From positions 1-64,000 of the forward strand of contig NZ_NTJD01000003.1 in NCBI RefSeq assembly GCF_002358085.1: 64,000 nt of DNA. The letters run 5' to 3'. The DNA comes from Pseudothioclava arenosa. Its GTDB lineage: Bacteria; Pseudomonadota; Alphaproteobacteria; Rhodobacterales; Rhodobacteraceae. Shown piece by piece: positions 7,571 through 23,642 of this stretch. Below the pieces are notes generated by a model, which made no database searches, was not told the origin of the DNA, and saw nothing but the letters and a program-made list of their open reading frames with translations. A program made the position numbers and the translations under genes. Position 1 is the first letter of the stretch. Every line of letters begins with the position of its first letter.

Positions 7571-8767
7571 ATGCGTAGCAAGGCCGAGCGGTTCGAGACA
7601 CATTTTTCCCAGCCGGTGCGCCAGATCACGCTGATGCTGATTGCGCTGGGGCTGGTGGGCGCGGGGGGCTGGTTCGCCTATGCCCGCATCTTCCCGATCT
7701 TTCTGGCGAATCCCTGGCTGAACGGGTTTATCCTGACGGTGTTCTTTGTCGGTTTGCTGGCCTGCTTCTGGCAGGTGGTGCAGCTGGTCAAGGCGGTCAG
7801 TTGGATCGAGGGGTTTGCCGCCGATCGACCGGGGCGCCCGCAGCACCTGCCGCCCTCGATCCTCGCGCCCTTGGTGGCGCTTTTGGGCGGGCATGAAGGC
7901 GGGCGGCGCCAGATCGCGGCGACCTCGGCGCGTTCGATCCTCGAATCTGTGGCGACCCGCATCGACGAGGCGCGCGACATCACGCGCTATGTCACCAACC
8001 TGCTGATTTTCCTTGGTCTTCTGGGCACGTTCTACGGGCTGGCGACGACTGTTCCGGCCGTGGTCGAGACGATCCGCGCGCTCGCCCCGCAAGAGGGCGA
8101 AAGCGGTTTGCAGGTTTTTGACAAGCTGATGAGCGGGCTTGAGGCGCAGTTGGGCGGCATGGGCACGGCGTTTTCCTCGTCGCTTCTGGGCCTTGCCGGG
8201 TCGCTTGTCGTGGGGCTCCTTGAGCTTTTCGTGACCCATGGCCAGAACCGCTTTTATCGCGAGCTTGAAGAATGGATTTCCTCGATCACCCGGCTCAGCT
8301 TTACCGGCGCCGAGGGTGAGGGCGAGCAGTCGATGGTGGCGGGCATCCTCGACCACATGGCCGAGCAGATGTCGATGCTGCGCGACCTTTTCGCTGAAAC
8401 CGAGGCCGGGCGCATCGCCACCGACGAGCGACTGAACCGGCTGGCCGACGGGGTCGTCGCGCTGTCCGATCATCTGGGTTCCGAGATCAAGGCGCGTTCG
8501 GCGCAGGCGGCCGCGTTGCAGCGCATGGCCGAGGGGCAGGCGCGGCTGACCGCAGCGCTTGAGGCCAATGCCGCGCGCATGGCCGAGGCGGGCGATGAGT
8601 TCGATATTCAGGCCGAAATGCGGATGCGGTTGCGCTCGATCGACACGCAGATGCTGCGGATGCTTGAGGAGCTGACGGCGGGGCGGCAGGAAAGCCTGGC
8701 CGAGTTGCATAACGATTTCGCGGCCCTCACCCGTGCGGTGCTGACGCGCAACGCGCAGGAGCGCTGA
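7571..8767 (+). CDS. MotA/TolQ/ExbB-type proton channel subunit
   Basis: A 398-residue inner membrane protein. Two helices lie at about 17-38 and 52-74. The MotA/ExbB core, LLIFLGLLGTFYGLATTVPA (about 145-165) and GTAFSSSLLGLAGSLVVGLLEL (about 198-219), follows. A cytoplasmic helical tail of about 170 residues with coiled-coil character ends the protein. The next gene starts 1 base after the stop codon and encodes the MotB-like partner, so the two make a stator-like, ion-driven unit. No flagellar, tol or exb genes are near. The long helical tail resembles ZorA of Zorya defence systems more than ExbB. Its cargo is unknown. Confidence 0.8.
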   Translation: MRSKAERFETHFSQPVRQITLMLIALGLVGAGGWFAYARIFPIFLANPWLNGFILTVFFVGLLACFWQVVQLVKAVSWIEGFAADRPGRPQHLPPSILAPLVALLGGHEGGRRQIAATSARSILESVATRIDEARDITRYVTNLLIFLGLLGTFYGLATTVPAVVETIRALAPQEGESGLQVFDKLMSGLEAQLGGMGTAFSSSLLGLAGSLVVGLLELFVTHGQNRFYRELEEWISSITRLSFTGAEGEGEQSMVAGILDHMAEQMSMLRDLFAETEAGRIATDERLNRLADGVVALSDHLGSEIKARSAQAAALQRMAEGQARLTAALEANAARMAEAGDEFDIQAEMRMRLRSIDTQMLRMLEELTAGRQESLAELHNDFAALTRAVLTRNAQER

Positions 8768-8768
8768 G

Positions 8769-10148
8769 ATGGCGCTGGCACGCCGCAACGGCCAGCGTTT
8801 CGCCTCGACGGTCTGGCCGGGTTTTGTCGATGCGATGACGGCGCTGTTGCTGGTGCTGATGTTCGTGCTGACGATCTTCATGGTCGTGCAGACCGTGCTG
8901 CGCGACACGCTGAGCACCAAGGAGCACGAGCTCTCCGCGCTTTCGGCGCAGGTGGCGGAGCTGGCAGGCGCGCTGTCTCTGCGCGTGGCCGAGGTCGATG
9001 CGCTGAATTCCGATCTGGCCGAGGCGCGCGACAAGGCCGAGGTGCAGCGCCAGCTGATTGCCTCGCTGACCGGGCAGCTGGAAAGCCGCGAGGCCGAGCT
9101 GGATGCTGCGGGCCAGAAAATCACCGCCTTCGAGGCGCAGGTGGCCGCGCTCTTGTCGCAGCAGGAGGCCGACCGGGCCGAGATTTCCGAATTGCGCCTT
9201 GATGTGGCCGATATGGAGGAGCTGCGCGCCAAGCTGAGGGCCTCGGGCGATGAGCTGGCGGCGATGACGCTGGCGCTGGAGGCGGCGCGGCAGCGGGCCG
9301 AGGAGACGCTGACGCTTCTGGCTGCGGCGGAGGCTGCCAAGCAGGATCTGAGCACGCAGTTGGCCGAACAATTGAGCGCGGCCGAGCGCGAGGCGGCACT
9401 GAAGGCCACGGCGCAGAAGGCGCTGGCCGATCAGACCGAGATGTCCGACGAGAATGCGCGCAAGGTCGCGCTTTTGAACGAGCAGATCGCCGCGCTGCGC
9501 ACGCAGCTCGCCGAGTTGCAGGGCGTTCTGGATGCGGCGGCGGCGCGTGACGCCGAAGCCAAGGTGCAGGTCGAGGCGTTGGGATCGCAGCTGAACGCGG
9601 CGCTGGCGCAGGTGGCGGCGGAACAGAAACGGCGCGCCGAGGCCGAGACCGCGCGGGCCGAGATGGAGGCCGTGCGCGCCAAGGAGCTGGAGCGTTATCG
9701 CTCGGAGTTCTTCGGGCGATTGTCCCAGATCCTGGCGGGGCGCGAGGGCGTTCAGGTGGTGGGGGACCGGTTCGTGTTTTCGTCCGAGGTTCTGTTTGCC
9801 TCGGGCTCGGCGGACCTGTCGGACGGGGGGCGCGCCCAGATCGCCCGCGTGACCACGCTGCTGCAGGATCTCGCCGCCGAGATCCCGCCCGAAATCGACT
9901 GGATCATCCGGGTTGATGGCCACACCGATGATCAGCCGCTGTTGGGCTCGGCGCAGTTCCGCGATAACTGGGAGTTGAGCCAGGCCCGCGCGCTGTCGGT
10001 CGTGCGCTACATGACGAACGATCTGGGCTTTCCGCCGCAGCGGCTGGCGGCGGCGGGGTTTGGCGAGTTCCGCCCGATCGTCGCGGGCGACAGTGCCGAG
10101 GCGCGCGCGCAGAACCGGCGGATCGAGTTGAAGCTGACGGAACGCTGA
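8769..10148 (+). CDS. MotB/OmpA-family peptidoglycan-anchored stator partner with long coiled coil
   Basis: A 459-residue protein. One membrane helix starts at about residue 17 (WPGFVDAMTALLLVLMFVL); its Asp is at the place of the proton-carrying Asp of MotB/ZorB. Residues 50-310 are an unusually long Ala/Glu/Arg/Leu-rich periplasmic coiled coil. The C-terminal OmpA-like domain (about 340-459) has the peptidoglycan-binding pattern GHTDDQPL, LSQARALSV, GFGEFRP and RAQNRRIEL. It is translated with the preceding channel gene (1-base gap). A flagellar MotB would have a much shorter linker, so this is a different type of force- or proton-using machine. A dispersed repeat begins right at its stop codon. 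Confidence 0.82.
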   Translation: MALARRNGQRFASTVWPGFVDAMTALLLVLMFVLTIFMVVQTVLRDTLSTKEHELSALSAQVAELAGALSLRVAEVDALNSDLAEARDKAEVQRQLIASLTGQLESREAELDAAGQKITAFEAQVAALLSQQEADRAEISELRLDVADMEELRAKLRASGDELAAMTLALEAARQRAEETLTLLAAAEAAKQDLSTQLAEQLSAAEREAALKATAQKALADQTEMSDENARKVALLNEQIAALRTQLAELQGVLDAAAARDAEAKVQVEALGSQLNAALAQVAAEQKRRAEAETARAEMEAVRAKELERYRSEFFGRLSQILAGREGVQVVGDRFVFSSEVLFASGSADLSDGGRAQIARVTTLLQDLAAEIPPEIDWIIRVDGHTDDQPLLGSAQFRDNWELSQARALSVVRYMTNDLGFPPQRLAAAGFGEFRPIVAGDSAEARAQNRRIELKLTER

Positions 10149-10207
10149 GGGGCGCTGCCCCTCTGGCCTGCGGCCATTCACCCCGGAGTATTTTGGGGCT
10201 TGATGAA
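10149..10207 (+). repeat. dispersed 3'-end repeat, copy 2
   Basis: GGGGCGCTGCCCC, then CATTCACCCCGGAGTATTTT and GGGGCTTGATGAAAGC. It begins directly behind the motB-like stop codon, in the sense orientation, as in copy 1. Confidence 0.8.
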
Positions 10208-10234
10208 AGCAGGCGGGGGAGACGGGGACATGAA

Positions 10235-10268
10235 AAAGCCGCGCGCGAAGGGGGGGCGCGCGGCTTTG
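10235..10268. terminator. bidirectional terminator between the motB-like gene and clpA
   Basis: AAAGCCGCGCGC (10235-10246) pairs with GCGCGCGGCTTT (10256-10267) around a G-rich loop. It sits between two convergent genes and has A/T flanks on both sides. Confidence 0.8.
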
Positions 10269-10283
10269 TTGTCTTGCCGTCAA

Positions 10284-12605
<2,322 letters not shown>

Positions 12606-12782
12606 GTGGTGCTCCTTTCCAGTAGGGCCAGCGGGGCGTCTCCCATGAGCCGATCCTGACCGCATATAATTAAACTTCGGTGGAAAGCGGCGCGCTTCAA
12701 GCCCTTTTTGATGATTTTTTGCGCGCATTCGCGTGATGCCTGAAAACTAGCCATGCCGGCTGTTCGGTGGCATCCGGGCTGC

Positions 12783-14078
12783 TCAGCCGTTGTTTTCGGG
12801 CTCTGAGGGCGCAGTTTTTGCTTGTTTTGAGGCTTCGGAGGCGGTTTCCGGGGGCTCGGACAGGCGGGTTTCGGCCTCTTGGGGTGCCGGGGAGGGAGGC
12901 TCGTCCTCGGCTTTTGTCACGCGCGCGGCCTCGTCCTCGGTCGGGGCGAGACTGCGACTGAGCAAAAAAGTGACAATATCCGAGCGCGCAATGACGCCGA
13001 CAAGGCGGCCACGCTCGGTCACGGGCACGATCCGGGTTTCGCTGTGCGAGAGTCGTTCCAGCACCGCGCGCAGCGGCAGGTCGGGCGCGACGGGGGACGC
13101 GCCGGTGTCCATCAGGGTGCGCGCCTCGGCCTCGGCGGGGGGCGCGAGGCGGCGGAACGGGCGGCGCAGCCGCTCGATATCGGCCACCAGCCGCAGCATC
13201 AGCCGGTCCTGATCGAGAATGCCCAGATATAGCCCCTCGCTGTCGCAAACCGGCATCGCATGCAGGCCGAGGGGCGCCATCTTGCGCAGGATCTCGGTCA
13301 TCGGGGTTTCCGGGGCCAGGGTGATCGGCGCGCGTGTCATCACCTCTGAAACTGGCGTGCCCGCCAGCAGCGCATCGGCTGCGCGGGCCTCGGCAGCGTC
13401 CAGCAGGCGTGCAAGATCGGCGGGCGCGATATTGGCGGATTGGTTGAATTCAAGAAGCAAGGATTCAAGGTCGCCCTGCGTGAGCCCGCGGCGTCCACCC
13501 GCGCGCCCTGTGTCGCGTCCGCGCGAGGCCGGGCGCGCAGGGTAGGTCGAGCCGAACAGGTTGTTCCAGAGGATGGCGAAGACCACGAGGCCGAATGTGA
13601 TCACACCGACCGGAAAGATCGCGAATCCCAGTCCCAACGGATGATCGCCCTCGAATTCCAGCACGGCGAGCAGCGCCAGCCCGGCGGCGGGCGGATGCAG
13701 CGCGCGCAGGGCCATCATGGCGATGATGGCCCCGGCAACGGCCAACCCGTCGGCCCAGGGCGGTGGCACCCAGGCCAGCACCGCCACAGGCACCGCTGCC
13801 GAGACCATCATGCCGACCAGGGCAGACCAGGGCTGAGCCAGCGGCGAATTCGGCAGAACGAACAGCAGAACCGCCGTCGAGGCAAAGCTGGACACGAGGT
13901 AGACCTGAGCCTCGAGCGAGCGGGGCTGTGCCGCGACGATCAGGGTGACGATCAGGATACCAAGCCCCGCGCCGACGGCCGCGCGCAGAATGTCGGGCCA
14001 GCGCCGGCGCCCCATGGCCGGACCGAAGCGGCCGATCTGGCGGCCAAGCTTGGGCGGAAGGAGACGGGGCAGGGGCAT
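12783..14078 (-). CDS. HPP family membrane protein with two CBS domains
   Basis: A 431-residue protein. The N-terminal half has at least four membrane helices of the HPP type (AAVGAGLGILIVTLIVAA, TAVLLFVLPNSPLAQP, and LRALHPPAAGLALL, which holds the name-giving HPP). The C-terminal half has a CBS pair (VSEVMTRAPITLAPETPMTE and later RIVPVTERGRLVGVIARSDI), followed by a Ser/Pro/Glu-rich tail of about 45 residues. HPP proteins have been linked to nitrite transport in plastids and cyanobacteria. The CBS pair would sense adenine nucleotides. The ATG at 14078 is used; the frame continues to a TTG at 14120. It is upstream of clpA on the same strand, 177 bases away. Confidence 0.82.
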   Translation of the reverse strand: MPLPRLLPPKLGRQIGRFGPAMGRRRWPDILRAAVGAGLGILIVTLIVAAQPRSLEAQVYLVSSFASTAVLLFVLPNSPLAQPWSALVGMMVSAAVPVAVLAWVPPPWADGLAVAGAIIAMMALRALHPPAAGLALLAVLEFEGDHPLGLGFAIFPVGVITFGLVVFAILWNNLFGSTYPARPASRGRDTGRAGGRRGLTQGDLESLLLEFNQSANIAPADLARLLDAAEARAADALLAGTPVSEVMTRAPITLAPETPMTEILRKMAPLGLHAMPVCDSEGLYLGILDQDRLMLRLVADIERLRRPFRRLAPPAEAEARTLMDTGASPVAPDLPLRAVLERLSHSETRIVPVTERGRLVGVIARSDIVTFLLSRSLAPTEDEAARVTKAEDEPPSPAPQEAETRLSEPPETASEASKQAKTAPSEPENNG

Positions 14079-14149
14079 CGCGGGATCGCCGGGCAAATAA
14101 AGAGTGCCCCTTTCTGGCAAGCGTGGGGCCTGCGTGCAAGCCTGCGCGC

Positions 14150-14920
14150 CTAGAAGTTGTCCTTGCGGCGGCGGGCCTCGGTGAAGGTGTCGAGGGCCGA
14201 GGCCGAGGGCGGCAGGTCGAGGGCCGCGCGCAGGCCCGGATCGGAGCCGCGCAGGAACGGGTTGGTGGCTTTTTCCACCGAGAGTGCCACCGGCACCGTG
14301 GGCCGTCCGGCAGCTCGCATCGCGCGGACCTCGTCCATGCGCTTGAGCAGCGCGGGGTTGTCAGGCTCAAGGCTGAGGGCGAAACGCCCGTTCGCTTCGG
14401 TATATTCATGGCCCGAACAGACCAGCGTGGTGTCGGGCAGCTCGGCAAAGCGCGAGAGCGTGGCGAACATCTGCGCGGGACTGCCCTCGAACAGGCGCCC
14501 GCAGCCCCAGCTCATCAGGCTGTCGCCCGAGAACAGCAGCCCCGCCTCGGGGAAGTGATAGGTGACATGGCCGAGCGTATGGCCCGAGGCGTCCAGCACC
14601 TCGACCTGCTCCATCCCGATCGGGAGGATCTCGCCGGGGTGGGTTTCATGCGACAGGAGCGGCAGTCGGTGCGCGTCGGCCGCAGCGCCGATCACCCGCG
14701 CGCCGGTTGCCGCCTCGAGCATCGGCACGCCGTCGATATGGTCGCCGTGGTGATGGGTGATCAGGATATAGGTCGCCTTCCAGCCCCGCTCGATCAGGGC
14801 GCTGAGCACGGGGCCCGCCTCGGGAACGTCGATCACCGTTGTGGTGTCGGTCGCCGCGTCATGCAGGACATAGGCGTAGTTATCCGTGAGGCAGGGGATG
14901 ACAAGTAGTTCAACGGGCAT
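14150..14920 (-). CDS. gloB: hydroxyacylglutathione hydrolase (glyoxalase II)
   Basis: A 256-residue metallo-beta-lactamase-fold enzyme. The binuclear metal motif [11 protein letters not shown] is at about 52-62. [15 protein letters not shown] and [18 protein letters not shown] supply further metal and substrate ligands. The C-terminal domain reads [13 protein letters not shown] ... KATNPFLR, typical for glyoxalase II. It hydrolyses S-lactoylglutathione to lactate and glutathione. The start at 14920 gives the standard [15 protein letters not shown]. The gene is divergent from a methyltransferase gene, with 61 bases between the start codons. Confidence 0.95.
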   Translation of the reverse strand: MPVELLVIPCLTDNYAYVLHDAATDTTTVIDVPEAGPVLSALIERGWKATYILITHHHGDHIDGVPMLEAATGARVIGAAADAHRLPLLSHETHPGEILPIGMEQVEVLDASGHTLGHVTYHFPEAGLLFSGDSLMSWGCGRLFEGSPAQMFATLSRFAELPDTTLVCSGHEYTEANGRFALSLEPDNPALLKRMDEVRAMRAAGRPTVPVALSVEKATNPFLRGSDPGLRAALDLPPSASALDTFTEARRRKDNF

Positions 14921-14981
14921 GGAGTTTTCCGTCCTGTCAGCTATTCTGCACGCAGCTTCGCCCAAGGAGAGCCGACGCGCA

Positions 14982-15740
14982 ATGCATCTGGATGTGTTGG
15001 ACCTGCGCAATTTTTACTACCGCACCCAGTTAGGGCGTGCGGCGCAGCGGGCAATACGTGACCGGGTGACGCAGCTTTGGCCCGCGACGCCCTCCGAGAT
15101 GGCGGGGCAGACGGTGGTTGGCTTCGGTTTCGCGGTGCCGCTGCTGCGCCCCTACCTGCCGCATGCGCGCCGCGTGATCGGGTTGATGCCGGCGCAGCAG
15201 GGCGTGATGCCCTGGCCTGCCGGGATGCCCAATGTTTCAGTGCTCTGCGAAGAGTCGAGCTGGCCGATCGAGACCGGGCTGGTGGATCGTCTGGTGGTGA
15301 TGCACGGGCTCGAAACCTCGGATAATTCTGAGGCGCTGATGGAGGAATGCTGGCGCGCTCTTGGGCCTGGAGGGCGGGCGCTCTTTATCGTGCCGAACCG
15401 CGCAGGCCTCTGGGCGCCGCGCGAATCCACCCCCTTCGGTTTCGGTCGGCCCTACACGCTTGGGCAACTCGACCAGCAGGCGCGCCGCGCGGGTTTCGTG
15501 CCCGAGCGCCATGCCTCGGCGCTCTACATCCCGCCCTCGCAGCGCCGCTTCTGGCTACGCTCGGCCCAGTTCTGGGAGCGCATGGGAGGGCGGATTTCGG
15601 GGCTTTTGGCGGCGGGCGTGGTGATGCTCGAGGTCTCCAAGCAGGTCCACACGCCACGCCACGGCGGACTGGGGGCGGCGGTGCGCAAACCGCTGTCGAT
15701 CCTCGAAGGTGCGGGGCGCCCGGTTTCCGATCCGATCTGA
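14982..15740 (+). CDS. class I SAM-dependent methyltransferase
   Basis: A 252-residue protein. A degenerate SAM-binding glycine motif ([15 protein letters not shown], about 45-59) is followed by [15 protein letters not shown] and [19 protein letters not shown], which match the Methyltransf_11 pattern (acidic loop, then the LxPGG strand). The C-terminal part is rich in aromatic and basic residues. Substrate unknown. The ATG at 14982 follows AAGGAGA by 11 bases. The gene faces away from gloB. This arrangement is probably conserved in relatives, but that was not checked. Confidence 0.8.
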   Translation: MHLDVLDLRNFYYRTQLGRAAQRAIRDRVTQLWPATPSEMAGQTVVGFGFAVPLLRPYLPHARRVIGLMPAQQGVMPWPAGMPNVSVLCEESSWPIETGLVDRLVVMHGLETSDNSEALMEECWRALGPGGRALFIVPNRAGLWAPRESTPFGFGRPYTLGQLDQQARRAGFVPERHASALYIPPSQRRFWLRSAQFWERMGGRISGLLAAGVVMLEVSKQVHTPRHGGLGAAVRKPLSILEGAGRPVSDPI

Positions 15741-16044
15741 CGGATTGGTCAGGTGAATCAACCGATTCCGGTGGTATCCGCGACGGGCTGTCGCAGGGGC
15801 CGAAAGGGACCGTTTCGACCGTTAGCGCCTCAACTTTTCGGGTGGTTTGGACGTTGCGGCACTATGGGAGGTAAAATGCGTGTCTTTCCCTCACATTCAC
15901 GTGCGCAAGAAGGTTGCGAGGTGGGGATTGCTCTGCTACACGCAGCCCCGATATGCGGTGCAAAGTGAAACGGCTTTGCGCCGGGGGAGACCTCTGAACG
16001 GATAGTTTCATTCGGGATGAGGCCAATACATCGGAAGGGTGGAC
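15741..16044 (+). other. intergenic region before the atp operon, with a possible short leader ORF
   Basis: There is no long gene in these 304 bases. A 30-codon ORF (15876-15968) starts with ATG behind GGGAGGT and could be a leader peptide, but its composition gives no support. A weak promoter candidate is TTGCGA (15914-15919), 17 bases, then TACACG. Just before atpH lies GGAAGGG. The promoter for atpHAGDC must be in here, because the upstream gene shows no obvious terminator-free continuation. Confidence 0.4.
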
Positions 16045-16604
16045 GTGTCCGAACCAGCTTCGATTTCCGCAGCCATCGCCGGGCGTTATGCCACGGCAAT
16101 TTTTGAACTCGCACGTGAAGGCAAAGCCCTCGCTGCGCTGGAAAAGGACGTCGACGCTCTGGTCGCCGCGCTGGGCGAGTCGCCCGAACTGCGCGACCTG
16201 ATTTCGTCGCCGCTCTATTCCCGCGAAGACCAGGGTAAGGCGATTGGCGCCGTTGTCGCGAAGATGGGGCTGTCGGCCTCGCTCGCGAACGGTCTGTCGC
16301 TGATGGCGCAAAAGCGCCGTCTCTTCGCGCTGCCGCAACTTCTCAAGGCCCTGGCTGACGCCATCGCCGAGGAGAAAGGCGAAGTGACGGCTGACGTCAC
16401 CTCCGCCTCGGCGCTCTCGCAAGAGCAGGCCGACAAGCTCGCCGCCGCTCTCGCGAAACAGTCGGGCAAATCCGTCAAACTCAATATCGCCGTTGATGAA
16501 GACCTCATCGGCGGCATGATCGTCAAGCTGGGTTCGCGCATGATCGACACGTCGGTCAAGTCGAAGCTCGCTTCCCTCAGAAACGCCATGAAAGAGGTTG
16601 GATA

Positions 16605-16605
<1 letters not shown>
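16045..16605 (+). CDS. atpH: F1 ATP synthase subunit delta
   Basis: A 186-residue OSCP/delta subunit: [20 protein letters not shown] at the start, [13 protein letters not shown] in the middle, and [20 protein letters not shown] at the end, where the family ends with L-x-L-x-x. It clamps the F1 head to the peripheral stalk. GTG at 16045 is chosen (6 bases after GGAAGGG, giving a SEPAS start); another GTG lies two codons upstream at 16039. Its stop codon overlaps the atpA start (TAATG). First gene of atpHAGDC. Confidence 0.95.
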
Positions 16606-18134
<1,529 letters not shown>

Positions 18135-18155
18135 GCCGCCTGAAAGGACAGGGAC

Positions 18156-20469
<2,314 letters not shown>

Positions 20470-20481
20470 GGAGGCTGACCA

Positions 20482-20880
20482 ATGGCCGATACGATGCAAT
20501 TCGATCTCGTCTCGCCTGAACGGAAGCTCGCTTCCGCGCAGGTGACCGAGGTCCGGGTTCCGGGCGCCGATGGCGACCTGACCGTGATGGCGGGCCATGC
20601 GCCCCTCATCGCAACGCTGCGGCCGGGCATCCTCGTCGTCGTCGGGCCGAACGGCACCGAAGACTACGCCGTGACCGGCGGTTTCGTTCAGGTCGAGGCT
20701 TCGGGCGTCACCGTGCTCGCCGAGCGCGGCCTGCCGAAAGCCGAGATGACCGCCGAAATCCACGCCGAGATGGTGGCCGCGGCCAAGAAGGTCGTCGAAG
20801 AGGCCCACCCGTCCGTCGTGGACGCGGCTGCGAAGATGCTCGCCGATATGGAAGCCCTTGGCACCCATATGAGCCTCTGA
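20482..20880 (+). CDS. atpC: F1 ATP synthase subunit epsilon
   Basis: A 132-residue epsilon subunit. The N-terminal beta-barrel is clear ([40 protein letters not shown]). The C-terminal helical part is short, as often in alphaproteobacteria. It couples the rotor to F1 and can inhibit ATP hydrolysis. Last gene of the operon, directly before a strong terminator. No F0 genes (atpB, E, F) are present; in this group they form a separate operon. Confidence 0.97.
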   Translation: MADTMQFDLVSPERKLASAQVTEVRVPGADGDLTVMAGHAPLIATLRPGILVVVGPNGTEDYAVTGGFVQVEASGVTVLAERGLPKAEMTAEIHAEMVAAAKKVVEEAHPSVVDAAAKMLADMEALGTHMSL

Positions 20881-20900
20881 GCGAAAGCACAGAAACATGA

Positions 20901-20930
20901 AGGCCCCGGGTCACTCCCGGGGCTTTTTCT
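20901..20930 (+). terminator. terminator of the atp operon
   Basis: GCCCCGGG (20903-20910) pairs with CCCGGGGC (20916-20923) around TCACT and is followed by TTTTTCTTT. It lies 22 bases behind the atpC stop. Confidence 0.9.
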
Positions 20931-20978
20931 TTGCGGTGTCGCAGGGTAATCTTGCCGCGATAGGGCAGGAATTTTTTC

Positions 20979-21326
20979 ATGATGAAGATGAGCTACGGCA
21001 GTGTCGGTGTCGCGCGCGGCTCCATGGTGCTGTTTTCCGATTTTCAGGATGGTGGCGCGATGTGGACGGGCGAAGGCCCGCGCGAGATGCGCAAGACGGT
21101 GACATTTCCGGAGGCCTTCGTTGCGCCGCCGGTGGTGCAGGTTTCGCTGTCGATGTGGGACATCGACCAGAAGCACAATCCGCGGATGGATATTTCTGCC
21201 GCTGCGGTGACCGAGACGGGCTGCGAGATCGTCTTCAAGACCTGGGGCGATACGCGGGTGGCGCGGGTGCGCGCGGACTGGCTGGCGATCGGCCCCTGCG
21301 CGCATGAGGACAACTGGGACGTCTGA
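20979..21326 (+). CDS. H-type lectin domain protein
   Basis: A 115-residue protein that is nearly all one H-type lectin-like domain. SDFQDGGAMWTGEGPRE near residue 20 is followed by FPEAFVAPPVVQVSLSMWDID and ends in FKTWGDTRVARVRADWLAIG, matching the strand order and the tryptophan-rich end of H-lectins (known for GalNAc binding in snail agglutinin). No signal peptide is visible, so its place in the cell is unclear. It stands just after the atp operon terminator and is transcribed the same way. Confidence 0.75.
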   Translation: MMKMSYGSVGVARGSMVLFSDFQDGGAMWTGEGPREMRKTVTFPEAFVAPPVVQVSLSMWDIDQKHNPRMDISAAAVTETGCEIVFKTWGDTRVARVRADWLAIGPCAHEDNWDV

Positions 21327-21328
21327 GG

Positions 21329-21402
21329 TGGGGCAGGGGGCGCTGCCCCCTCTTGGCTTGCGCCAATTCACCCCCGGAGTATTTCCGGCTCGATGAAAGG
21401 GG
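21329..21402 (+). repeat. dispersed 3'-end repeat, copy 3
   Basis: GGGGGCGCTGCCCCC hairpin, then AATTCACCCCCGGAGTATTT and CCGGCTCGATGAAAGG. It begins 3 bases after the lectin gene stop codon, in the sense orientation. Confidence 0.8.
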
Positions 21403-21419
21403 CGGCTTGCGCCCATGAA

Positions 21420-21445
21420 AAAGGGCGCCCCAAGAGGCGCCCTTT
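21420..21445 (-). terminator. terminator of groESL
   Basis: AAAGGGCGCC (21420-21429) pairs with GGCGCCCTTT (21436-21445). On the minus strand the stem is followed by TTTTT. It lies 20 bases behind the groEL stop codon. Confidence 0.85.
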
Positions 21446-21465
21446 CCTGTGTCTGCGGGGGCAGA

Positions 21466-23151
<1,686 letters not shown>

Positions 23152-23439
23152 TTACGAGATGATGCCCATGATGTCGGATTCTTTCATGATGAGGAGTTCC
23201 TCACCTTCGAGCGTGACTTCGGTGCCCGACCATTTGCCGAACAGCACGCGGTCGCCCGCCTTGACGGCCGGCGCGATCAGCTCGCCCGAGTCCTTGCGCG
23301 CGCCTTCACCAACGGCGATCACTTCGCCTTCGGCCGGTTTTTCCTTGGCGCTGTCCGGGATGATCAGCCCGCCCTTGGTTTTCTCGTCCGATTGAACGCG
23401 CTTGACCAGAACGCGGTCGTGAAGCGGTTTGAATGCCAT
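23152..23439 (-). CDS. groES: 10 kDa chaperonin GroES
   Basis: A 95-residue co-chaperonin with the usual start [12 protein letters not shown], the mobile loop [19 protein letters not shown] that contacts GroEL, and FGKWSGTEV near the end. First gene of groESL, 34 bases downstream of the CIRCE operator. Confidence 0.99.
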   Translation of the reverse strand: MAFKPLHDRVLVKRVQSDEKTKGGLIIPDSAKEKPAEGEVIAVGEGARKDSGELIAPAVKAGDRVLFGKWSGTEVTLEGEELLIMKESDIMGIIS

Positions 23440-23473
23440 CTGGGGTCTCCCTCAGGTTCCAGGTTGAATGCTT

Positions 23474-23500
23474 TTAGCACTCGCGCTTGGTGAGTGCTAA
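23474..23500. promoter_or_regulatory. CIRCE operator (HrcA binding site) of groESL
   Basis: TTAGCACTC, 9 bases, GAGTGCTAA: a perfect copy of the CIRCE consensus. It lies between the predicted promoter and groES, so HrcA bound here would block transcription. hrcA is not in the window. Confidence 0.97.
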
Positions 23501-23507
23501 CGACCCG

Positions 23508-23536
23508 GAGGTAGTGACTGCCCCGGCACGAGTCAA
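23508..23536 (-). promoter_or_regulatory. groESL promoter
   Basis: On the minus strand TTGACT (23536-23531), 17 bases, then TACCTC (23513-23508). The CIRCE element follows immediately at the expected transcription start. The -10 is poor for sigma-70, so RpoH may also use this region. Confidence 0.5.
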
Positions 23537-23642
23537 CACTGCCACCCGGAAATTTTCGTGAAATTTTTCCTCGGTCTGGCGGGGCCGGTTTACCGCGGCG
23601 GTGCGGCATGACACTGTGGCGGGACTTGACTGGAGGCGCCCT

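Noticed and set aside
7571..10148. A complete Zorya anti-phage system
   Set aside because: Only the ZorA/ZorB-like motor pair is present. The neighbours are chaC and clpA on one and the other side, with no ZorC, ZorD helicase or ZorE nuclease.
20979..21326. A further subunit or assembly factor of ATP synthase, given its place behind atpC
   Set aside because: A strong terminator separates it from the operon and its sequence fits an H-type lectin domain.
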